A DNA stretch of 64,000 nucleotides from Rheum nobile (taxonomy: Eukaryota > Streptophyta > Magnoliopsida > Caryophyllales > Polygonaceae), in assembly GCA_027886185.1 (NCBI GenBank), contig WOAB01000563.1, positions 5,580,001-5,644,000 on the forward strand. The letters run 5' to 3'. Position 1 is the stretch's first letter; the number at the start of each line of letters is the position of its first letter. The notes under the pieces were generated by a model. The model ran no database searches, had not been told where the DNA came from, and saw only the letters and a program-made list of their open reading frames with translations. The position numbers and the translations under genes were made by a program. Shown one piece after another: positions 21,657 to 33,173 of the stretch.

Positions 21657-24083
21657 TGTAACACCCCCAAATCTTAACCCATTTGGAAAGGTATTACCGC
21701 CAGTGACCCCAGTGTTCCTTACAGAGATCACCCAAGGCTTTACCAAATAAATATAATTTAAGGAATACAATGATACATAATGATCAAAGTATCCAAATCA
21801 AAACATCAATCAAATGAAACATGAGTTACGGGATTACAACCCAATCCCGAATAGGTCAAACACAGAGTTCAAACAAAGTACAATGGAAGACAAATAAAAG
21901 ATTTTACAAACGGGGTTGTGATCGTGATGATCACCTGCCCAAGGATCTCAACCTGATTAAAAGCAATTATTAAAACATCCAAAAACAACCGTCGTCTTCA
22001 TAGTCAATCTAGTCTCCTCAAATCTTCACTCTATCTGATGTGCCGAATCGAACGGATGACACCAGCCAACCATGCAAGGGAAAACATTGGTTGGTTAGTC
22101 TAACTGAATAGACTAGCAAGGGTACAAAGCAGACTGGTTCGAAGCAGTCATATTAGGTTAGACTCATCGCTTCTCGGATAATAACCGATAACGGTAGTCA
22201 ACCATCATATTCCTACTGGAATAAACAAGAGGTATGCACAAGAGAAGATTCTGGAAGACTGAATCTTCACAGAAATCGACTCGAAAGAAGACTCCAACGG
22301 AAGTGAGTCTTTAAGGAAGAAATGACAAATCTGGATTATTACAGAATCATTCAACAATGATTTAAAACTGACTGAGATGCTTCGGTTCACGACCAACCTC
22401 ATCGCCTACAGCGAATCCAGATTGGAAAGAGAACGTACTACATTCAAGTCAAGACGAGTTTTCCTAGCTGTACTGAACTTAGCTGCACTACTCGCCCAAG
22501 GTATATTAATCATGTGCACTCGGGCACTTATCTTATTAAATTCCAAAACGAGCATTACGTTATAACCTTTTACATCTCCACACAAGAGATATCGGATCTC
22601 CTCACAAGAGATATCAGATCTCCTCACAAGAGTTATAGAAGGGATGAACCCTGAAAGATTTGGCACTAGCGAAGTGCGCCTACCCTGTGAAAGGGTATGG
22701 TCATGACCAAAGAGAAAGTACTGGGGACGAACCACCAAGTACCAGTTATAAAGAAACAGCTAAACCCCCTCAAGGTACATAGCGTTCCTAGCCACTAGTG
22801 CTAACTAAACAGTATAGCACAACAACAGTTACTGGATAAATCCACATAAAGGCCCGAAAGGCGATCACAGATAATAGCGTTCTAACAGATATACAACCTA
22901 TTATATGATTTTCAAAACAGTTTAACAAAACCGTTTCCAGACAAACAGAATATTCATTCCAAATTAATTACTCAGATAACTACTGATAATTAATGTAAAT
23001 ATGGAACGAATGAGCAAGAGCGAACCGCCACTTGCCTTACTCCGCAGAATAGTCTAAAGACGTCACTGGATTCCGGGCTCGACACGGTATAGTTCCGGCA
23101 GCACAACAACCTTCGAGTCGACCCATAAAAGGAACCCTAAGTTAGATCCGACATAAACAGTACGAATCTAAACATGGCGAAAGAACACGAAAGGAAAGAC
23201 GCCACGACGACAACCGACCAAGCCAAAGCCACGAAGGCGTTCTGGGCACTGGCGGCGGTCGCTGTTCTTGGCGGCGGTCGCCGTGAAGAACACGGCGGTC
23301 GCCGTGAAGAATACGGCGGTCGCCGTGAAGAACACGGCCGACTGAAACGAGAGAAAACTCATCCCAAAACACGAGAGGTTCGGCCTCCTTCGATTTGCTT
23401 TGGCTTCTAACCTCCAAGGCTAACCAAAAGCTTCACAAAGGCACTCAGGAACCACACCAAAGCAACACCGGCAAGACCTCCGGCGAGCACAAGAAAACCG
23501 ACGAAAACAAAACTCCGGCGAGAGGCGAATTTGGCAGCGATTCGGGGTTGTAGATGACCCAAAACCCATGCCCAAGCTCACCTATTTATAGGCAAACCCC
23601 AAGGAGTACCCAGCAAACCCTAAGACGCGGCAAACGACGCAACGGCGCGCCTCGAACGACGCCGGCGACCGGCGGGCAATGCCCACTGGACAATCACAGC
23701 GGTCGCCGTAATTTTGCCTGCGGCGGGCACGCGGCGGTCGCTGTAAATGCGGCGGTCGCCGTTGACAGGTCTGTCGCGGCCAGCTAGAAGCTGACACGCT
23801 GACTCCTCGGGCCCAACCACGGCGGTCGCCGTTTCTCCATTTTCCCGCCCGTTCAGCTTTGAACGAACCAGACGTTAAACCGGGATAAAAATTATCGTGC
23901 GCGAACGACAATTAAAATCTAAGGCACCTTGTCTGTATATTATTTCACTGAGAAAAATATTACAGATACAGAGCACATTACAGAATGTCTCAAGCTACCT
24001 GAATTAAATCCGACGTACACAACGGGTACTCGGGAAAATTCCATAATTCCCAATATAACCTTACGAAATTACGGGGTATCACA
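21657..24083 (-). repeat. Right (5') LTR of element C
   Basis: This is the 2,427 bp partner of the left LTR. The GC-rich cores start at 23,253, 23,272, 23,293 and 23,314, with a degenerate one at 23,335; the last four are 21 bp apart. The left LTR lacks the two middle units. Otherwise about 20 substitutions and no net length change are seen, so identity is about 99 percent. Confidence 0.88.
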
Positions 24084-24088
24084 GAATT

Positions 24089-24787
24089 AACCATCTCTTT
24101 TATGACTCGATTCTTCCTCTCTGACACACCATTTTGTTGTGGTGTATAGGGAGCCATAGTCTCATGTATAATGCCTACGGACTAGAAATACACATGATCA
24201 TAAAATTCTCCACTTCTATCGGTGCGTAGTTTCTTAAGCAAGTCATTTTGTTGCAATTCAACCTCGGTTTTATAAACCTTAAATTTATCTAGGGCCTCGT
24301 CTTTAGCATGCAATAAATACACATAATAACGAGAATAATCATCAATGAAAGTGATGAAATATTTCGTGTTTCCTAAAGACGGAGTAACATGCAAATCACA
24401 TAGATCACTATGTACAAGTCCAAGCACCGTAGAATTTCTTTCAATGCCTTTGAATGGTTGTCTAATAATTTTAGTCAACATGCAAGGTCTACACTTCTTT
24501 AAATTCATGTCAAATGCAGGGGTTAATCCTTCCTTAGATATATTCGTCATTCGCTTATAATGCACATGACCTAATCTTGCATGCCATAGAGAAGATTCAT
24601 TTGTACTAGAACATGCCATATAAGTAAAATTGACCACTTTATTAATATTCAGCATAAACATGCCATTACAGAAATACCCAAATCCTACAAACACACCACA
24701 CTTCGATAAAATATACTTATCGGATTCAAAGACTTGCTTAAAACCACACTTATTTAAAACACTATCGGAGACTAAGTTTTTCCTAAT
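24089..24787 (-). pseudogene. Copia element A integrase core
   Basis: The minus-strand reading begins KNLVSDSVLNKCGF just after a stop at the end of protease. It then has the GAG-pre-integrase motif LWHARLGHVHYKRM with CRPCM, and the integrase core: HSDLCD, FIDDYSRYYVYLL and, after a TAG near 24,183, PYTPQQNGVSERKNR. The three catalytic acidic positions (Asp, Asp, Glu) are all present. The block ends exactly at the target site of element C and continues at 14,807. Confidence 0.82.
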
Positions 24788-25909
24788 TTAGGGTACATGT
24801 AAGACATCCTTGAGTTCAAGGGTCTTCCCGTAACTAAATTCTAACACCACTTTTCCACGGCCTAGGATAGGAGCGGTTAACTCGTTGCCCATATGAAGGA
24901 CGGACCCATTATTCACCGGTTCATACGTCTTAAACCAGTCACAGTCCTTGCAAACATGCTTAGTTGCACCCGAGTCAATCCACCAAGCCACTTCATCATC
25001 CTGCACATAAAATGCCTCAGAAATTAATGGTACATAATTCATATCCGAACTTGAACCAAAATCTAAAAACCGACCTTGATGAGTGGATGGGCCTTGGTCC
25101 TTAGACCCTTTCCCCGAACGGTTTTGTCCCGCTCCATTCCTATCCTTTGTCAACCGGCAGTCACGCTTGAAGTGACCCGGTTTGCCACATATCCAACAAG
25201 CACCTTTAGGCTTCTTGTTAGACCTACCGTTGGTGTCCTCAGAGGATTGTTTCATCCTCTTGTTATACTTCTTAGAATACCCACCCTCCTCCATCATATT
25301 CACGGAGGAAGATCCGGGAGTCTCCTTCGGTTTACCGCCCTCTTGCGCCCTTAGAGATTCCTCTATACGCAAATGGCTTCCAAGTTGTACAAGAGACAAC
25401 TCTTCCTTCTTGTGCTTCAACAAGTGTTTAAAGTCTATCCATGAAGGTGGAAATTTGTCGATAATGCTCGACACCGAGATAGATTTATCCATCTTCATGT
25501 TGTGTTGGGCGAATTGCCCCAGGATCCGAAGCACTTCATTGAATTGCTCCATAACCGGCCTGGAATCACACATCTTGTATTTGTTGAAATTACTTACAAG
25601 GAACTTCTTACTAGAAGCATCCTCCGCCATGTATTTGGATTCCAGCGCACCCCATAACTCCTTTGAGGACTCGGCATTCTGGTAGACATCAAAGAGCGAA
25701 TCTGACATACTGTTTAGAATATGGCCACGACATATGTAGTCGTCATTCTCCCACTTGTTGCGCTTCCTTGTCTCTTCCAAGGGCTCGTGCTCTGGATCCT
25801 CCGACACGGGTGGCATTGGCATACTCAGGACGTATACCACCTTGAGCGTCGTGAGGAAGAAATGCATCTTCTTTTGTCATCTCCGGAAGTCCACGCCTTC
25901 GAACTTCTC
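24788..25909 (-). pseudogene. gag: Copia element A gag and protease
   Basis: On the minus strand the frame begins within KFEGVDFRR, has a stop where tryptophan is expected (25,879 region, TGG to TGA), then continues from MHFFLTTLKVVY. It includes the UBN2-type gag domain (YICRGHILNSMSDSLFDVY, ELWGALESKY), a complete zinc knuckle CWICGKPGHFKRDC at about 25,160-25,205, and the aspartic protease motif WWIDSGATKHVC at about 24,950-24,990 with intact DSG. The start of gag and the 5' LTR of A are absent, because the LTR fragment E interrupts at 25,910. Confidence 0.82.
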
Positions 25910-27560
25910 TGTAACACCCCCAAAATACCCTTTGGAAATATTACCGTCAGTGACCTCAGATTACATATCTAGGGTCACCCAAGGCTTAACCATTTTATAA
26001 CAAACTGTATAATAACATAAACTTTATTAAATGACATACAACTGCCCAAATAATATTTTATTACAAATGTTGAAATTACAAATCGATAACAAACCGTATA
26101 AGTACAAATATTTATTACAGTGGAAGTCTTGAAATAAAACGACTCAACTGGTCTTGACCTTGCGATCTCACGCCTAGGATCTCAACCTTGGGAAAACACA
26201 GAAAATGCCAACTGCCTTCACGTCGAGTCCTTGCCTTTACTGATGCGGAAACTTATCTGATGTGCCGTATGAGACGGATGACACCAGCCAACCATGCAAA
26301 GGAAATTAACCGGTTGGTTAGTCTAATGAAAGACTATGCAAGGGTAGAAATAAAAAAGGTTCTAGTGATCGTAACCGTTTTACTATCATTGTTCCTCGAA
26401 TAATAACCGAAGGAACGATACATAAACCTGAACTTTCACGGAATGATTAGGATTTAGACATGCACTGAAAAGAAGACTCTAAAGGGATTGAGTCTTATGG
26501 GAAACGTATGACAAATGTTTAGGAACGTTAAGTTTTCACACACGAGATTTAAACCACGACCTTGATTATTTTGGTCCACGACCAACCTCACCGCATAATG
26601 CGAATCCAGATTGGAAAGAGGACTTACTCTAACAAGAGTCCAGGCGGTTTTCACGTTGTACTCCTCGCCCGAGGATATCATCTCGATACGAGAGATATCT
26701 TGGGAACATTTTCCCAATGTTTGGCACCAGCTGTGTGCACCACCACCTATACTCGGATAGGGGTAGGTCATGACCAGGAAAGTGTTAGGGCAAAATCATC
26801 CTAAGCACCAAGTTATAAAGAAACGCATAGACCCCGCAAGGTACATAGCGTTCCTATGAATACTCGTTCTAACTACACATTTACGTTCACACATAAAAAT
26901 CCACACCAATACCATCATGGTAATAACAGGTATAATAGCGTTGTTTCTAGCAATATATACAACCTATTATAATATCATATTTTAATCACATCATTTATAA
27001 AATTTGTTCCCAAATGAAAACAACACTTCATTCCAATTTAATTAACAATCAAGAATAATTGATAACTAAAAATATGGAATGATAAACAAGAGCGAACCGC
27101 CACTTGCCTTAATCTAGTGAATTGACGATGTCGAGTTTCAGGATCTGGAAACTGGAATCTGGTTACGGATTTCTACGACAACGACGAAACCCTGGGTTAG
27201 ACACATTACGGATGAAACGATACGAACGGAAATGATACGAATCGAAAAGGACGAAAGCCTGAGTCGTGACCGTGGTTGTCCAAGCCACGATCGCGCTTGC
27301 TAAGGCAAGCCGCGGTCGCGGTTTGGGCTTCCGCGGTCGCGGAATTCTGGGCAGCTTCCGCGGTCGCGAAATTCATCCCCGCGATCGCGGATCCCCTTCC
27401 GACGCGACTCTCCTCCGGCTTTGAGGCTTACCGACGACTAAGACGACGATGCTATCTTCTCCTCCTTGCAATGCCACCACTTCAAGCTTGCAAAGGCACC
27501 ACGGTGACCACAAAACTCCGGCGAACACTCCGACGAGGGCACGAACGAGAGAAAGAGAGC
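25910..27560 (-). repeat. Element E: truncated LTR related to element C
   Basis: It starts TGTAACACCCCC like the C LTR and shares blocks such as GACGGATGACACCAGCCAAC and the phrase around GCGAACCGCCACTTGCCTTA. Overall divergence from C is clearly large. Homology fades at about 27,540-27,585, roughly 700 bp short of a full C-type LTR. No target duplication and no continuation of A are seen beyond it. Near its end are the GC cores CCGCGGTCGCGG at 27,310 and 27,331 and variants at 27,358 and 27,379, spaced 21, 27 and 21 bp. The right boundary is approximate. Confidence 0.72.
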
Positions 27561-28140
27561 GAGATCGAAGCTTATTAGTTATATAAGCTTATACGGTGGT
27601 CAAAATTCTAATATATAAGCTTTCATATATTAGTTATATATATAAGCTTATTGTTTGTATTTTTTTATAAAAAATTTATCACCTTCATGTATATAAACAT
27701 TCAACAAAGTTGTATATATATACATATGATTTATAGATTTAAAGTTATTTATGATTATATATTATGATTTAAATTAAATAGAATTGTTAATATAAAAAAG
27801 TGAATTAACCACAAAATGACACGTAGGATTTGTGGGGCCGGAATCAATATAGTGGCTCTAAATTCCTTTGCTTTAATATATATATAGATTTTGTATTGTT
27901 TATAAAAAAAAAACATCATATCTCCAAGTTATCTTCTAATATGGAGTCCAATCATGATTTTTTTTTATTAAAAAAAGTAAGGTAAAGTAGGAACTAATCG
28001 GGGTATGCAATTTACATTTTTTAACATCTAAAGTCATTACAGTGGAAGATTTCTACAATTATTTTAGTTTGTTGTTTATTGGAAATACTTGGTATACATA
28101 TCTGATATTTTGGATTGCTTGGATTGATGGTTTCATACCC
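27561..28140. other. AT-rich stretch with a possible Helitron 5' end
   Basis: No gene is seen. Read on the minus strand from 27,888, the sequence TCTATATATATATTAAAGC followed by a CACGTGTCAT-like region resembles the 5' end of plant Helitrons, preceded by A. No matching CTAG end is found to the left before element E. The stretch 27,590-27,660 is rich in TATAAGCTTA inverted repeats. Confidence 0.35.
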
Positions 28141-31100
28141 AATAAGTAAATATTATTTTGGGAGTCCGTTTCGGGTACATTTACCCGCTACAGTACAAAG
28201 TATGAAACGGCGTAGGCCATTGGATCGACAAGATCAAGGGTTCACATTTGAAGAAATGGGAATAGCGTGCGGGCATCAATATCATTTAGAGGGGCAAATA
28301 CATAATAAGCACAAGAGAGAGACTTTTTAATTGAAAAACAAAAGAACGCTCCCTCACTCTGCCCTAAAATCTCTCTCCTTAGCTCTAAAAAAATCTCTCT
28401 CCCTTTCAATTGACGATTTCTCTACGAGCTCTCTTCAATCTCCATTCAAACTCGCTACAAGCTCGCTCAACGATTAAAACTCGCTAAAAGGTGGCTCAAA
28501 TCGGTAAAATCTCGCTTCAAATGTGCGCAATGGCAAATGATGAAGATGCTCAATCAAACAACGGTTCTGAAGAAGGTGATCCGCGTTCTAGATGTCGTTT
28601 GTTTTGGTTGATTTAAGTTGATTTTGTTGTCGATTTTAGGTGTTTGATATTCTAAGGCTCACAAGTACAATAGATTTCGTTTGTCTTGGGTGATTTAAGT
28701 TTATTCGTTGTTGATTTTGTGTGTTTGAAGTTCTAGGGTTCAGTAGAAAATATTTCTTTTGTTTTGGGAGATTTAAGTTGCTTTGTTGTCTATTTTGGTC
28801 GCTTGAAGTGCTATGTTGTCACTTTGTGTGAACAAAGACTTGATTTCGTACTTCCAATCAAGTTGATATTAAGATATATTACATATATGACTTCTATTAT
28901 CGACTTAAATTATGAAGTTTAGGATTCAGTCGGTTCTTGTTGTAGGAATAAGAGCGTGTATAAACTCTACTACTATTTAGAAACTTGATGTTCATATTTG
29001 TACAATGATGTTCATTTCTAGTACGTTGGTGCTCATTTATTAGCTAAAGATAATCTTGCAGAAGTGTGATTTTGTGTGTGTTCATGATCTACAACAAAAT
29101 GTTCATGTCTAAAATATAAAAGTTCACAAACTGCAATTAAATATTCATGTCTAAAAGCATAAAGTTCACAACATTGGAAAATTGAAACATGCATATTATG
29201 TCACATCTAAAGTTCATAAGTTATATTATAGGGTTCATATTTAGATAGTTGTTGTTCATTTATTTGTGTATAATGTAATGGAGTCTAATCTGACATTGAT
29301 ATATGTTTTATGTAGAAGAAAGTGAATATGAAGAAGGATCTCAAGAGGATGTCACTGATGTTGCAGATGAAGGCAATAGAGGTAGTGACAGTGGAGGTAG
29401 TAACAAGGAATGCAGAGCTGACAAGGGAAATGAGGAAGATTGATAGCATGGAAGATTTTGCCACTCTTCCACCAAAAGGGGGGAAAATACAAAAAAAAGG
29501 TTGTCACTAAGAAAAAGTCTCACGCAAAGCAGAAGCAAGTGGTCGTTGAAAAGCCACCGCCATAGAAAAAGAGCTAGCGATTGTTGTGTGTACTTGATTA
29601 AGTGTGTTTTCCCATTATTGAAGTATTGATTGAAAACTAGAGAACTATGAGGTATTTTGTGAAAAAAGTGATACTATGGGTTTTTTGTTTTTGAATTCTA
29701 TTGGTGTAATGGGGGTTGTTGATAATATGACAGTTAGCATACTTTTGGCAAGATATTGAAGTGTTATAAATATGTTTTTGTTGAGGTTCACAAATTTACT
29801 ATTTAGGTTCACGTATTGAATAAGCATGTTCATATATTAACTATTCATGTTCACAAGTCTAATAACAATGTTAATACAAACTAGTACAACTTTATTCTTA
29901 CAGGTTCATTTATAGACTATGCAAGTTCATTTAAAGAGTGGAAATGTTCATATATTATCAAAAATTAGAAACTAAGACAGTCCAAAGTTCATATACGAAA
30001 TATGTTAGACCCTCTCAAAATGAATCCCAAAATCAAGTGTAATAAATAGAACGACTAAGATCCGGAAAACCAAACAATAATGTATAAACTCAAATGACTA
30101 TCAACCCTCGTTACAAATGCGAATGTTGTATGTCGTACACTTTTTATATTTACCACAACGTCTTTTTGGAACCGGGTTTGCCATCTCTAAGATCTCCCTA
30201 AAACTCCTCATTCACTTGCCTATGTCGTTATTCTTAGCTTGATCGGGCAGAAAAACAATGACTTCAGTAGCTATACTTGTTCCAGCCAATGCATCTGCGC
30301 TCTTCAAATTTGATGTTGAGCCACTACGATCATCACCACTATAGCTTGCAAATTGTTTCATTTTGAGAAAACTAAACTTTATAACACTCTCATGCTCGTC
30401 AGTTCTAGTGGAATCAACACTTGCAATGTTATTGTCATGAGACAAGTCACAACTACCAATAACCGAGGTTGATGAACTGGCTAAAAATATAGATAAATTG
30501 AAACAAAAATATGTAAAAGCATGATATGTTCATAAATAACAAGACAATGTTCATTGTTAATAATATATAGTATGTTCATAATCTGTAATGTTGTAAAATA
30601 AACTGCGCTATCAAATCATTCAATTAAGATGGATTCTACAACAATAATTCTCAACCATTTTACACAAATTTAACAGAATTTTGATCTATTGCAAATAGAA
30701 CAACTTAGGTCGACAAATCTTCCACATTTTGTAAGATTTCTTTTTACAATCCCAAACAATCAACAAATAAATAGCAAAACATAACATTTGAGTGCATAAA
30801 CTTGAAATTGAGATATTGAATCAACTAAAATCAATCGTAAACTGAAATACAATCGAAAATCGAAGTGTGCGAACAAAAATCGGTATTGATATCCATGGTG
30901 GTTGAGAATGACGAACACGAAGAAAATAGATGAGAGTTGATGTCTAGATGAACAACCAAGCAAGTTTGATTGTAGAAATCGACTTCGGATTTGAAGAAAC
31001 ACTAGAAAACAAGGATAAATCGCGTTAGAGAATCCATCGAAACTTCAGTTTTGCGGGAGGGAGTTTGAGGAGGAAGACAGATCTAGGGTGCAAAAAAAAC

Positions 31101-31250
31101 AAAAATGTCCTTAATAAAGTTAAATCTCTAAAACAGATGCGCGCTCCCTAAGCCGTTGATTTGGACGATCGAATTTCCCACCGTAAAAGGCAAATGCAAT
31201 GCATGTGATCCTTAATCATTATTTTGGATTATTTACAGAATCGACATATA
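28141..31250. other. Decayed transposon-like region with short GTTCAT-type repeats
   Basis: No complete gene is recognised. Possible plus-strand exons are a short acidic piece after an ATG at about 28,531 and an acidic then Lys-rich segment at about 29,316-29,570, where an A-run shifts the frame. On the minus strand, 30,212-30,445 encodes a Ser-rich 77-residue piece, followed by a short Cys-containing basic reading. About 20 copies of GTTCAT or GTTCAC occur at 28,985-29,265, 29,785-29,990 and 30,525-30,580. The ends carry weakly inverted-repeat sequences: GGATCGACAAGATCAAGG near 28,221 and its approximate reverse complement near 31,155. A decayed DNA transposon is my best guess. Confidence 0.35.
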
Positions 31251-31657
31251 TTTTATGTACGAAAAAAGAGGTTATGACATACTATGAAAAAGTAAAATCC
31301 TATTTTTTAGAAGAAAAAACCATTAGCCATTAGGTATAAGAAATTGCATGTAGCAACCAACGGAAAAAGAAGCAAGTTCATATTAGTTGGTGGGTCGGTT
31401 TTGGAGGTCAAATTTTATGATGATACTGTTTGCAGGTCAGGTGGTACATTCACATAAGAAACACAGAGATAAATGTGCAGTTGATCTGCCGAAATTCATA
31501 CAACTAAAATATCAAGGCTCATTATAGCAAACATGTTTAGGAGATGCCCAATCATACCTGGCACCATGTTCTAGCATATAAAAATACTTGCTAAAACTCA
31601 AGTTCAAGTTTGTAGCAAAACCAGTGGAGCAAATGCTTCAAAGAATCTATCTAGGCA
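31251..31657. other. Intergenic stretch and probable 3' UTR of the uL29m gene
   Basis: There is no coding signal. The part next to 31,657 should be the 3' UTR of the minus-strand uL29m gene. Confidence 0.5.
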
Positions 31658-33169
31658 TCACAGACTATTTATCATCCTCTTCATCTCCGCACACCTCCGA
31701 GGATCGGGATCTTCAATCGCCCTCTCCGTCAATACATGCTTGATTCGGCACATTGATTTCTTTACCTGTATGCATATACACAGCATAGACTCACAGTTAC
31801 AAGCCTATGGTTTAGGTATCACAAAATCAAATTTACAACTGTCACAATGTGACACAACCAAAACCAAGATCATGAAAATATATCAAAATACATCAGAAGA
31901 AATGAAACCATTCGAATTGCCACCTCTAACTAATCTTCAATAAACATGTGATAACATGCCTGAGCATGAGTTTTACTGGACCAATTTATCTATAACTCAG
32001 AAACTGGATTTGTGCTCAAAAGGAACTAAGGTTTTAGAGATTCCTTAATGCAAACTTTATTAACATTTAGATAGCTAGATCACATAAATCAGGACTTAGC
32101 CTAACTGCTACACTTAACAAAGGAAAGAAAAGCTACTAGGAAGGAGACATACCTTGGAGATGCGCTCAGGATTAGGGAAGCGTAGATTTTGTGCATTAAG
32201 CATCTGTTTTTGAGTCATTAGCATATTTCTCTCCTTCAGGAGAACATACCAAAGCTTGTTAAGGTCATCCCAAGACTTGAGTCGTAGTTCAGAAGCTTTC
32301 CAACCTCTGCCTGAAAGGGGGAGTATATACTGAGACAACATCTACAATGAAACAAAGGACAGATGTTCCAGATATGGAATCAAGACTTTCTGTCCACATC
32401 TCCATTTCATTAATTCTAAAAATTAACCAAGTTTTTTTACTATGCATATCGTATTTTTGACAAGAACATTTATTTACATGCTTGTCTCATAAACATAGCC
32501 TACTTCCTTTATATATGAAAAAAAAATTGTAAATAATCAATTGAATGATTTTTCCATGCTAAAAGCCTCCAACATGAGATATTATGTACTATTGGTTATG
32601 TGTATAGCTTTACAGGTTGATCAAAGTAAAGACAAAACTTGTTAGTGAGGGCTTCTAAGTTATCAATGGGAAAGTATAACGACTTTGGGAAACATAAAAA
32701 TAAATATATTCAAAAAGTGATTACTGAGCGAATGTGTATTAAGGATTCAAGCACACTCCAACTTTTATCAGAAATCAATTAGTCTAAAGCCCTCTTGTCC
32801 CCACCTACAAACACAGGGAACAAAAGAAAAAAGGACTTCTCAACTGCTGAAGCCTTCGTGGCAGATGTTGACATTGACAACTAAACAACCCAGTACTTCT
32901 TTACCCATGAACACCTGTATTTTCTTAAGCATTTCTTGTTTTCTTCCTTCCTTTGATTTTTTTTTATTCTATATGCATACTGAGCACACAAAAAAAGAAG
33001 AAAAGCTCGTACCATAGACTACAGGTTTCTCATCGTCTGGGTTTCTGTCAATCTCAAAAAACTGCTCAAGCGGATTGCTTTTAGTCCCATTGGTGGAAAA
33101 TGCAGCAGCAGCAGCATCCGACCTAGCTGGTGCCAACAATGTTCTCCTAAGAACTCTGGACAGGAACAT
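31658..33169 (-). CDS. Mitochondrial large-subunit ribosomal protein uL29m (L47 family)
   Basis: The product is a structural protein of the mitochondrial ribosome large subunit. Three coding exons on the minus strand are 33,169-33,013, 32,310-32,153 and 31,765-31,658, all with GT-AG borders. They sum to 423 bp, 140 residues, with the phases matching (1, then 0). The N-terminus MFLSRVLRRTLLAPAR is Arg-rich without acidic residues, as expected for a mitochondrial presequence. The conserved family core follows: NPLEQFFEIDR, GRGWKASELRLKSWDDLNKL, WYVLLKERNMLMTQ, LRFPNPERI, and in exon 3 MCRIKHVLTERA. Length and motifs match plant uL29m proteins. The ATG at 33,169 is the first methionine of the conserved protein, and an AG acceptor directly upstream suggests a 5' UTR intron. 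I see no damage, so the gene looks functional. Confidence 0.9.
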
Positions 33170-33173
33170 TCTG

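Larger units (their letters stand above)
14808..24083 (-). mobile_element. Element C: Tekay-like Ty3/gypsy retrotransposon inserted in A
   Basis: C has two LTRs of 2,385 and 2,427 bp, a TGGTATCAGAGC primer site next to the right LTR and a purine tract next to the left LTR, so it is transcribed leftwards. It is flanked by a perfect five-base duplication, GAATT, at 14,803-14,807 and 24,084-24,088. The gene order (gag with two zinc knuckles, protease, RT, integrase) and long LTRs fit the Del/Tekay group. The LTRs show only about 20 substitutions, yet the pol region is full of stops and frame changes and the RT active site is altered. C was therefore probably already defective when it jumped. Confidence 0.88.

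Noticed and set aside
27276..27578. A 100-codon Ala- and Arg-rich frame in E
   Set aside because: It is a translation of the GC-core array and flanking LTR sequence.
28115..28330. A 71-codon frame as a small gene
   Set aside because: No homology is recognised and it spans the weak inverted-repeat end of the decayed element.
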